Shown here in pieces: positions 1-6,034 of a stretch of DNA of 7,430 bases. Origin of the DNA: an uncultured Clostridia bacterium (GTDB lineage Bacteria > Bacillota > Clostridia > Christensenellales > Aristaeellaceae). Where the stretch lies: positions 1-7,430 of the forward strand of contig CAKUOX010000094.1 in NCBI GenBank assembly GCA_934670175.1, read 5' to 3'. The number at the start of each line of letters is the position of its first letter. Within the stretch, counting starts at the first letter, position 1. Under the pieces are notes generated by a model, which saw only the letters and a program-made list of their open reading frames with translations, was not told the DNA's origin and made no database searches. The translations under genes were made by a program, and so were the position numbers.

Positions 1-2451
1 AACCCGAACTGCGGCAAGACTACGCTGTTCAACGCGCTCACCGGCGCGAATCAGTTCGTCGGCAACTGGCCGGGCGTCACCGTGGAGAAGAAGGAAGGCC
101 GCCTGAAGAAGCACGACGGCGTCGTGATCATGGATCTTCCGGGCATTTATTCCCTTTCGCCCTATACGCTTGAAGAGGTCGTATCCCGTAATTACCTGAT
201 CGGCGAACGGCCCGATGCCATTCTGAACATTATCGACGGCACGAACCTGGAGCGCAACCTGTATCTGACCACGCAGCTGACCGAGCTGGGCATTCCGGTG
301 GTCATCGCCGTGAACATGATGGACGTGGTGCGCAAGAATGGCGATAAGATCAACTTTGCCGAGCTTTCCCGCCAGCTGGGCTGCCGCGTGGTAGAGATCT
401 CCGCGCTGAAGGGCGAGGGCATCATGGAAGCCGCAGAAGCCGCGATCGACGCTGCGAAGTCCACCAAGACGGTGCCGATGCACAGCTTCTCCGGCCCCGT
501 GGAGCATGCCATTGCCCACATTGAGGAAGCCATCGTGCACGACAAGCCCGAGGAGCAGCAGCGCTGGTATGCCATCAAGGTCTTCGAGCGCGATGAAAAG
601 GTGCTTGAGCAGCTGAAGGTGCCCGCCGAAACGATGAAGCATGTGGAAGCCGACATCCAGGCCGCCGAAAAGGAGCTGGACGATGACTCCGAAAGCATCA
701 TCACCAACGAGCGCTACATCTACATCGCCGAGATCATCAAGAGCAGCTACAAGAAGAAGAACGCGGGCAAGCTGTCCGCCTCCGATAAGATCGACCGCGT
801 GGTCACCAACCGCTGGCTGGGCCTGCCGATCTTCGTGGTCGTCATGTTCCTGGTGTACTACATCTCCATGGTGGGCGTAGGCTCCATGGCGACTGACTGG
901 GCCAACGACGGCGTGTTCGGCGATGGCTGGCACCTGTTCGGCATCGGTTCCTCCAAGTATGAAGAGGCCGCCGAGACCTACGGCGACACCGACCAGATCA
1001 TCGACGCCTTCGTGGGCGAATATGGCACGGATGAGATCGCCGCGGCGCTGGACGCCGAATCCGAGGATTACACCGAGGATGGCGCAAAGGCCGCTCTGGA
1101 AGAGCTGGTCGCACTCACGCCCGACGATGCAAGCGTGACCTACGAGCTGGAAGATGAAGAGACCCTGGAAGTGACCGACGTTCCGGACACCACCAAGGCA
1201 CAGCTCCAGGAAGCGGTAGACCAGTACCTGAACACCGAATACAAGGAAGCCTACGGCGCGCCCGACACCTCCACCTATGGCGTGTGGGTTCCCGGCATTC
1301 CGGTGCTCATCGGCGACGGCCTTGAGAAGATCGGCTGCGCAGAGTGGCTGAGCGGTCTGATCCTGGATGGTATCGTGGCGGGCGTCGGCGCGGTTCTCGG
1401 CTTTGTGCCGCAGATGCTGGTGCTGTTCCTGCTGCTGGCGTTCCTGGAGGCCTGCGGCTATATGGCGCGTATCGCCTTCGTGCTCGACCGCGTGTTCCGT
1501 AAGTTCGGCCTGAGCGGCAAGAGCTTCATCCCGATCCTGATCGGCACCGGCTGCGGCGTGCCCGGCATCATGGCTTCGCGTACGATCGAAAATCAGCGCG
1601 ACCGCCGTATGACCATCATGACCACCACCTTCATCCCCTGCGGCGCCAAGATGCCCTTCATCGCCATGATTGCAGGCGCGCTGTTCGGCGGCTCCGCATG
1701 GATTTCCACCTCCGCCTATTTCCTGGGCATGGCTGCGATCATCATCTCCGGCATCATGCTGAAGAAGACCAAGATGTTCGCGGGCGATCCGGCTCCGTTC
1801 GTCATGGAGCTGCCCGCCTACCACTGGCCGACCCTCGGCAACGTGCTGCGCAGCATGTGGGAGCGCGGCTGGAGCTTCATCAAGAAGGCCGGCACGATCA
1901 TCCTGCTGTCCACGATCCTGGTCTGGTTCACCACCTACTTCGGCGTGGTCGACGGCAGCCTGCGCATGCTGGCTGAGGATGAGATCGATCATTCGCTGCT
2001 GGCTGCAGTGGGCAGCGCCATCGCCTGGATCTTCAAGCCCCTGGGCTGGGGCAACTGGCAGGCGACCGTCGCCTCCATCACCGGCCTGGTCGCTAAGGAG
2101 AACATCGTCGGCACGATGGGCATCCTCTACGGCGGCACCGGCACCGTGTATTCCAACCTGGCGGCGGCCTTCACCGGCATCTCCGGCTACTCCTTCCTGG
2201 CGTTCAACCTGCTGTGCGCGCCGTGCTTCGCGGCTATGGGCGCCATCAAGCGCGAGATGAACAGCGCCAAGTGGACCTGGTTCGCAATCGGCTATCAGTG
2301 CGGCTTCGCGTATCTGGTAGGCCTGATGGTGTATCAGTTCGGTCAGCTGTTCACCGGTCACGGCTTCGGCCTGGGCACCGTTGCGGCGATCCTGGCGGCT
2401 GTGGGCATCGTGTACATGACCGTTCGCAAGAACAAATACGAGAATATCTGA
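1..2451 (+). CDS. feoB: Ferrous iron transport protein B (FeoB), 5'-partial
   Basis: Membrane Fe(II) importer with a cytosolic N-terminal GTPase domain. The frame is open from base 1, where the P-loop NPNCGKTT begins, so only roughly ten N-terminal residues are outside the window; 816 residues are present. Other G-domain motifs, in window residue numbers, are the switch I Thr in GVTVE (25-29), DLPG (45-48), NMMD (105-108) and SALKGEG (134-140). A helical region follows, then about eight hydrophobic segments from residue 276 on. The FeoB core motifs GCGVPGIMASRT (about 517-528) and PCGAKMPF (about 546-553) carry the conserved cysteines. Between the first and second membrane segments lies an acidic insert of about 110 residues (about 318-427; 32 Asp/Glu, 4 Lys, no Arg), which should face outward. 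Tandem stops TGA TAA end the gene, and the small Cys-rich partner follows 39 bases later. The upstream promoter and any feoA are outside the window. Confidence 0.97.
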   Translation, partial: NPNCGKTTLFNALTGANQFVGNWPGVTVEKKEGRLKKHDGVVIMDLPGIYSLSPYTLEEVVSRNYLIGERPDAILNIIDGTNLERNLYLTTQLTELGIPVVIAVNMMDVVRKNGDKINFAELSRQLGCRVVEISALKGEGIMEAAEAAIDAAKSTKTVPMHSFSGPVEHAIAHIEEAIVHDKPEEQQRWYAIKVFERDEKVLEQLKVPAETMKHVEADIQAAEKELDDDSESIITNERYIYIAEIIKSSYKKKNAGKLSASDKIDRVVTNRWLGLPIFVVVMFLVYYISMVGVGSMATDWANDGVFGDGWHLFGIGSSKYEEAAETYGDTDQIIDAFVGEYGTDEIAAALDAESEDYTEDGAKAALEELVALTPDDASVTYELEDEETLEVTDVPDTTKAQLQEAVDQYLNTEYKEAYGAPDTSTYGVWVPGIPVLIGDGLEKIGCAEWLSGLILDGIVAGVGAVLGFVPQMLVLFLLLAFLEACGYMARIAFVLDRVFRKFGLSGKSFIPILIGTGCGVPGIMASRTIENQRDRRMTIMTTTFIPCGAKMPFIAMIAGALFGGSAWISTSAYFLGMAAIIISGIMLKKTKMFAGDPAPFVMELPAYHWPTLGNVLRSMWERGWSFIKKAGTIILLSTILVWFTTYFGVVDGSLRMLAEDEIDHSLLAAVGSAIAWIFKPLGWGNWQATVASITGLVAKENIVGTMGILYGGTGTVYSNLAAAFTGISGYSFLAFNLLCAPCFAAMGAIKREMNSAKWTWFAIGYQCGFAYLVGLMVYQFGQLFTGHGFGLGTVAAILAAVGIVYMTVRKNKYENI

Positions 2452-2490
2452 TAAGCGCCTGACAGGCGAAATTGAAAGCGAGGGTTGATT

Positions 2491-2628
2491 ATGGCAACTG
2501 TGATCGTCGGCGCCATTCTGGCGGCCATCGTGGGATTGATTATTTGGAAGATGGTGCGCGATAAAAAGCGCGGGAAGTCCGTCATCTGCGGCGGCGATTG
2601 CGCGCACTGCAAGGGCGGCTGCCACTGA
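2491..2628 (+). CDS. FeoB-associated Cys-rich membrane protein (45 aa)
   Basis: A 45-residue protein with one N-terminal membrane helix (about residues 3-19, rich in Ile/Ala/Val/Leu). A basic stretch follows (KMVRDKKRGK, 20-29), then a Cys-rich tail CGGDCAHCKGGCH with Cys at 33, 37, 40 and 44. This architecture and its place directly after feoB match the FeoB-associated Cys-rich family (PF12669 type), which is found with Firmicute feo genes. The basic residues after the helix suggest that the Cys tail is cytosolic, where it could bind Fe(II) or an Fe-S centre; that role is inference. The start is supported by a GAGGG ribosome binding site at 2480-2484, six bases before the ATG. It lies between feoB and the terminator, so it is probably the last gene of the feo transcript. 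Confidence 0.88.
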   Translation: MATVIVGAILAAIVGLIIWKMVRDKKRGKSVICGGDCAHCKGGCH

Positions 2629-2641
2629 ATCAATTCCAAAC

Positions 2642-2675
2642 GGGGATGCGGGATATTTCCCACATCCCCATTTTT
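2642..2675 (+). terminator. Intrinsic terminator of the feo unit
   Basis: Arms 2642-2652 and 2659-2669 form an 11-pair stem with a single C/A mismatch and a six-base loop (ATATTT). One A and the five-T run 2671-2675 follow directly. It sits 13 bases after the stop codon of the small Cys-rich gene, so it should end the feo transcript and separate it from the regulator gene downstream. Confidence 0.88.
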
Positions 2676-2734
2676 GACGCATAAGCTGAGTTAGTATGCG
2701 CCATTTGCGCGACACGAGGGGAGGAATTCGACGC

Positions 2735-3097
2735 ATGACGCCTTCACTGATCCGCTGCCTGCTGGCCGTGCTGGCGCTGTCCGAGACCTACGACGCGGTG
2801 GCGTCCAAGGATGTGGCGCAGCTGCTGGGCGTAAAGCGCCCGACGGTGCACCGCTCGCTGGGCATATTGCAGACGCGCGGTCTGATCCACAAGGAGCCCT
2901 ATGGCGACGTACACCTGACCGACGCCGGACGGCAGCTGGCGGAGCAAATGGAAACGCAGCGCGATGATCTGGCCATCCGACTGTCGAAAGACTACGGGCT
3001 CGAGCCCGACGAATGCGCGAAGGCGGCAGTGGTGCTGATCGGCGAGCTGAGCGCCGAAAGCCTCGCGCGTATCTGCGCGCCGCGCGTGTCCATATAA
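2735..3097 (+). CDS. DtxR-like winged-helix transcriptional regulator, short form
   Basis: A 120-residue DNA-binding protein. Residues 24-51 form a helix-turn-helix (SKDVAQLLGVKRPTVHRSLG, then LQTRGLI), followed by a wing with the typical LTDAGRQLA (61-69). Order and spacing resemble the N-terminal half of DtxR/MntR regulators, including a C-terminal helical part (DYGLEPDECAK, then LSAESLARI) like their dimerisation domain. By eye, the residues aligned with the metal ligands of MntR (Asp8, Glu11, His77, Glu99, Glu102, His103) are not conserved, and there is no SH3-like domain. It may therefore be a metal-independent or altered-ligand regulator; a MarR-like assignment is the main alternative. 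The ATG at 2735 is preferred over an in-frame ATG at 2696 because AGGGGAGG (2717-2724) sits 10 bases before it. It follows the feo terminator, so it is probably transcribed separately, although no convincing promoter was seen in 2676-2734. Confidence 0.75.
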   Translation: MTPSLIRCLLAVLALSETYDAVASKDVAQLLGVKRPTVHRSLGILQTRGLIHKEPYGDVHLTDAGRQLAEQMETQRDDLAIRLSKDYGLEPDECAKAAVVLIGELSAESLARICAPRVSI

Positions 3098-3102
3098 AGT
3101 CA

Positions 3103-3115
3103 TATTATCGTAATA
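3103..3115. repeat. Small AT-rich palindrome upstream of the L,D-transpeptidase gene
   Basis: TATTA-TCG-TAATA, a perfect 5-base inverted repeat with a three-base centre, begins six bases after the regulator stop codon. It lies about where a -35 element would be for the TATAAT at 3125, so it could be an operator. The surrounding sequence is very AT-rich, so chance is a real alternative. Confidence 0.25.
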
Positions 3116-3124
3116 CTGGTAACA

Positions 3125-3130
3125 TATAAT
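3125..3130 (+). promoter_or_regulatory. Candidate -10 element (TATAAT) for the L,D-transpeptidase gene
   Basis: A perfect TATAAT lies 51 bases before the ATG at 3182, in an AT-rich spacer within GC-rich surroundings. No good -35 hexamer is seen at 16-18 bases, and no TGn extension precedes it. If it is a promoter, it may need an activator. The predicted start near 3137 falls inside the palindrome at 3136-3150. Confidence 0.4.
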
Positions 3131-3135
3131 TGAGA

Positions 3136-3150
3136 TATATTTGAAATATA
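3136..3150. repeat. Perfect 15-base palindrome, operator-like
   Basis: TATATTT-G-AAATATA is a perfect 7-base inverted repeat around one G, just downstream of the TATAAT at 3125-3130 and 16 bases before the GGAGGG ribosome binding site (3167-3172). A repressor bound here would block transcription initiation. The half-site TATATTTG recurs in the next intergenic region (4370-4377, and inverted at 4461-4468). Its regulatory role is inferred. Confidence 0.35.
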
Positions 3151-3181
3151 GAAGTATGAATTCTTCGGAGGGAATGCTGAT

Positions 3182-4291
3182 ATGAAAAAATATATCTCTA
3201 TTCTATTGGCGCTTGCGCTGCTGCTGGCGGGCAGTGCGCTGGCTGCGGCCAGACCGGTCGGACTGATGCAGGTCGGCTCCACCTTCGCGCTGGACAAGCT
3301 GCTGCGCGGCTATTCCGCCGATCTGTTCTCCTGGGAAAGCTCCGACGCGAGCGTGGCGCTGGTCAAGGGCGGCGTGCTCGGCGGCGTCGGCGAGGGTACG
3401 GCGGTCATCACCGCGTCGGCGGGCGGCAAAAGCGCGCGCTTCGGCGTGGTAGTGCTGCCCACAAGCGTGAGCCTGAAGCGCGGCGAAACGCACAGCCTGC
3501 CCGGCGGGCGGCTGCTGAAATATGCCGCAGAGGATACGCGCGTCGCCCGCGTGAGCGATGGCGGCGTGATCGGCGGCGTGGCGGCGGGCAGCACGCGCAT
3601 TGGCGTGAAATACGGGAGGCAGACGATGTTCATTCAGGTAAACGTAACGGACGACAGCCTTACGCCCTCCGTTACCCCCACCCCGACCCCCGCGCCCACG
3701 CCGGACGCGGCGCCGGATACAAACGATGTGAGCAATCTGGATTGCGCCGCCACTGCCGAGCAGATCGTGCTGGTGCGCTATCAGAGCGGCAGCAAAGCCG
3801 AGCTGAGCGTGTATCAGAAAACGGACGGCGTTTGGGATGAGCTGTTCTCCTGCCCCGCGTATGTGGGAAAGAACGGCATCGGCAAGACGCGCGAGGGCGA
3901 TAAAAAGACCCCGAGCGGCACCTATAACCTCAGCCAGCCCTTCGGCATCAAGGACGATCCCGGCGCAAAGCTGCCCTACACGAAGGTGACGGAGGATCTC
4001 TACTGGTGCGGCACCTCCAGCTCGCCCTATTACAACCGCCTGGTAAGCGCCCGTCAGACGGGGCGCGCGGCGACCGCGAGCGACGAGAAGCTGATCAACT
4101 ACAAGGGCGTGTACAATTACGCGCTGTTTATCGACTACAACGTCGACGGCGTGGCCGATAAGGGCAGCTGCATCTTCCTGCACTGCACGGGCTCTGCCAA
4201 GAGCACGGCGGGCTGCATCGCCGTGGACGAGGCCGTAATGAAGCAGCTGATCCAGTGGGTCAGGCCCGGCTGCAAGATCGTAATCATGTAA
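3182..4291 (+). CDS. Secreted L,D-transpeptidase (YkuD/COG3786-like) with Big2-like repeats
   Basis: A 369-residue exported cell-wall enzyme. Residues 1-22 form a signal peptide (MKKY, hydrophobic core, SALA/AAA cleavage region). Two Big2-like repeats follow: about 30-93, with WESSDASVALV and GEGTAVITA, and about 95-156, with AEDTRVARV and AAGSTRIGV. A Pro/Thr linker (161-175) joins them to a YkuD-type domain (about 190-369). The domain carries GDKKTPSGTYNL (239-250) and the active-site region HCTGSAKSTAGCIAV, with His334 and nucleophile Cys345. The Arg usually found after the catalytic GC[IV] is Ala here, which fits the COG3786 branch rather than classical ErfK/YbiS enzymes. The expected reaction is L,D-crosslinking or trimming of peptidoglycan outside the membrane, with the Big2 repeats as a spacer or wall anchor. 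The ATG has a GGAGGG site at 3167-3172. It appears monocistronic: own leader, terminator after. Confidence 0.88.
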   Translation: MKKYISILLALALLLAGSALAAARPVGLMQVGSTFALDKLLRGYSADLFSWESSDASVALVKGGVLGGVGEGTAVITASAGGKSARFGVVVLPTSVSLKRGETHSLPGGRLLKYAAEDTRVARVSDGGVIGGVAAGSTRIGVKYGRQTMFIQVNVTDDSLTPSVTPTPTPAPTPDAAPDTNDVSNLDCAATAEQIVLVRYQSGSKAELSVYQKTDGVWDELFSCPAYVGKNGIGKTREGDKKTPSGTYNLSQPFGIKDDPGAKLPYTKVTEDLYWCGTSSSPYYNRLVSARQTGRAATASDEKLINYKGVYNYALFIDYNVDGVADKGSCIFLHCTGSAKSTAGCIAVDEAVMKQLIQWVRPGCKIVIM

Positions 4292-4297
4292 ATTAAT

Positions 4298-4332
4298 AAA
4301 AGGACGTCACGGTGAACACCTGGCGTTCTTTT
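4298..4332 (+). terminator. Intrinsic terminator after the L,D-transpeptidase gene
   Basis: Arms 4298-4309 and 4321-4332 pair over 12 positions with two G-T wobbles. Three more G-C/T-A pairs (4311-4313 with 4318-4320) extend the stem past a bulged C to a four-base loop. The 5' arm starts with AAAA and the 3' arm ends with TTCTTTT, so the structure could stop transcription from either direction. Confidence 0.75.
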
Positions 4333-4369
4333 ATATCGTTTATCTTGAGTTGATGTTTCTGTGGCAGAA

Positions 4370-4468
4370 TATATTTGGGGATAAATTTGCGCTTTCTGGG
4401 CGGGATGCGGCGGTTGTCACGCTGGGGGAAGTATGCTAAGATAGAATTGGAGATATGCCCCAAATATA
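4370..4468. repeat. 11-base inverted repeat bracketing the promoter of the DUF1538 gene
   Basis: TATATTTGGGG at 4370-4380 and its exact reverse complement CCCCAAATATA at 4458-4468 flank 77 bases that contain the -35 and -10 elements at 4414-4442. One arm lies upstream of the -35 and the other just after the predicted transcription start. That arrangement suits two operator sites for one dimeric regulator with DNA looping. The regulator is unknown. Confidence 0.4.
4414..4442 (+). promoter_or_regulatory. Sigma-A-type promoter for the DUF1538/PII-like unit
   Basis: TTGTCA (4414-4419) is followed after exactly 17 bases by TAAGAT (4437-4442), preceded by TGC (4434-4436), an extended -10. Transcription would start near 4449. 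It lies after the previous terminator and is the only good promoter match in 4333-4538. A second TATAAT at 4465-4470 has no -35 at suitable spacing. Confidence 0.6.
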
Positions 4469-4537
4469 ATATGGAAGGCGGCGACCGCTCTGAACGGAGA
4501 CACCCTGTTTAAAAATCGCACGGCCATCGCCGAAAAG

Positions 4538-6034
4538 GTGCGCGAATCGGCGGGTTCGATCCTGCCCATCGTGCTGATCGTTGCGCTGCTGTGCCTGACG
4601 ATCGCGCCCGTGCCGACCGACCTGATGCTCAGCTTCCTGATCGGCACGCTGATGATTATCCTTGGCGAGGGTCTGTTCTCGCTGGGCGCGGAGGCATCCA
4701 TGACGCAGATCGGCAACAAGCTGGGTACGGCGCTGACGCGCACGAAGAACCTGCCAAAGATACTGCTGATCAGTTTCGCCGTGGGCTTTGCCGTCACGGT
4801 GGCGGAGCCGGATCTGCAGGTGCTGGCGCAGACGGTGCCGCACATCAACAACGTAGTGCTGCTGGTGACGGTGGGCGTGGGCGTCGGGCTGTTTCTGTCG
4901 CTGTGCATGTGGCGCATCCTCACGGGCTTCAAGCTACACTGGCTGCTGCTGGGCTGCTACGCCCTGATATTCCTGCTGGCGGCGTTTTCGGACGCCGATT
5001 TCCTGAGCATCGCCTTCGATTCCGGCGGCGTGACCACGGGGCCGATGACGGTACCCTTCATTCTGGCATTCGGCATGGGCGTTTCCCACATCCGAAGCGA
5101 CGCGGGCGCAGAGGCGGACAGCTTCGGCCTGGTAGCGCTGTGCTCCGTGGGGCCGATACTGGCGGTGCTGATCCTGGGCTTCTTCTACTCCGGCGACGGC
5201 GCGGCGGTAGAGGCCGCCGCAGCGAGCTATGCCAGCACGGTGGAGCTCGCGGGCGCATATGCGCGGGCAATTCCGCTGTACATGGGCGAAATGGCGCTGT
5301 CGCTGCTGCCGATCGTCGCGATCTTCTTTCTGTTCCAGTTCTTTTCATTGCGCCTCACGCGCCACTCGGTGGCCAAAATTTGCGTGGGCATACTCTACAC
5401 CTACGCGGGACTGGTGCTGTTTTTAACGGGCGTGAACGTGGGCTTTGCCGCGCTGGGCGACGTGCTGGGAAGAGGTCTGGCCTGCGGCTGGACGAAGGCG
5501 CTGCTGATCCCGCTGGCGACGCTGCTGGGCTGGTTCATCATCTCGGCCGAGCCCGCGGTGGCGGTGCTGGAGAAGCAGATTGAAGAGGTGAGCGCAGGTG
5601 CGATCCCCGGCAGAACGATCAAGCTCAGCCTGTCCGTGGCGATCGCGCTGGCGATGGGTCTCGCCATGCTGCGCGTGCTCACGGGTATTTCCATTATGGT
5701 ATTCCTGCTTCCGGGCTACGCCATTGCGCTGGTGCTGAGCCTGGTCGTGCCCGATATTTACACCGCCATAGCGTTTGACTCCGGCGGCGTAGCCTCCGGC
5801 CCGATGACCGCGACCTTCATGCTGCAATTCATGATCGGCGCGAGCGCTGCGCTGGGCGGCAATATACTGAAGGACGCCTTCGGCGCGGTGGCGATGGTCG
5901 CGATGATGCCGCTGATCTCGATACAGACCGTGGGCTTCGTGTACAAGCTGAAACTCGGCAGGGTGCAGGCGCGCCCCGCGGCGGAATACGGCGACTGCGA
6001 CATTGTGGAACTGTGGGAGGTGGACGGTGCATGA
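4538..6034 (+). CDS. Integral membrane protein with two DUF1538 repeats, putative transporter
   Basis: A polytopic membrane protein of at least 498 residues with about a dozen hydrophobic segments, made of two homologous halves. Half one has EGLFSLGAEASM (44-55), AEPDLQVLA (89-97) and FDSGGVTTGPMTVPF (160-174). Half two has LFLTGVNVGFA (294-304), AEPAVAVLE (337-345) and FDSGGVASGPMTATF (413-427). The AEP and DSGGV motifs are DUF1538 (PF07556) hallmarks. Paired motifs in membrane segments suggest an internal-repeat transporter, but the substrate is unknown. The C-terminus (470-498) is polar and probably cytosolic. The stop overlaps the next ATG (ATGA), implying translational coupling to the PII-like gene. 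The start is uncertain. GTG 4538 is the only ATG/GTG/TTG in frame after a TAG at 4442, but it lacks a spaced ribosome binding site. CTG 4505 (after CGGAGA, 4495-4500) or CTG 4490 would add 11 or 16 residues. Confidence 0.85.
   Translation: MRESAGSILPIVLIVALLCLTIAPVPTDLMLSFLIGTLMIILGEGLFSLGAEASMTQIGNKLGTALTRTKNLPKILLISFAVGFAVTVAEPDLQVLAQTVPHINNVVLLVTVGVGVGLFLSLCMWRILTGFKLHWLLLGCYALIFLLAAFSDADFLSIAFDSGGVTTGPMTVPFILAFGMGVSHIRSDAGAEADSFGLVALCSVGPILAVLILGFFYSGDGAAVEAAAASYASTVELAGAYARAIPLYMGEMALSLLPIVAIFFLFQFFSLRLTRHSVAKICVGILYTYAGLVLFLTGVNVGFAALGDVLGRGLACGWTKALLIPLATLLGWFIISAEPAVAVLEKQIEEVSAGAIPGRTIKLSLSVAIALAMGLAMLRVLTGISIMVFLLPGYAIALVLSLVVPDIYTAIAFDSGGVASGPMTATFMLQFMIGASAALGGNILKDAFGAVAMVAMMPLISIQTVGFVYKLKLGRVQARPAAEYGDCDIVELWEVDGA

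Noticed and set aside
2674..2700. TTGACG (2674-2679) as a -35 for the regulator gene.
   Set aside because: It overlaps the terminator T run, and the best -10 candidates (TAGTAT, TATGCG) are at spacings of 12-15 bases, too short.
2696..2734. Upstream in-frame ATG at 2696 for the regulator gene.
   Set aside because: No ribosome binding site precedes it, and the added 13 residues match no family N-terminus. ATG 2735 has a strong, well-spaced site.
3203..4183. Long 326-codon open frame on the minus strand opposite the L,D-transpeptidase gene.
   Set aside because: Low-complexity Ala/Arg/Gly/His-rich translation typical of the antisense of GC-rich coding DNA. The + strand gene has a signal peptide, recognisable domains and a ribosome binding site.
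4591..5583. Alternative 330-codon + strand frame inside the DUF1538 gene.
   Set aside because: Its translation is Gly/Arg/Ala/Asp-rich with no membrane or domain pattern, whereas the other frame encodes clear DUF1538 motifs.
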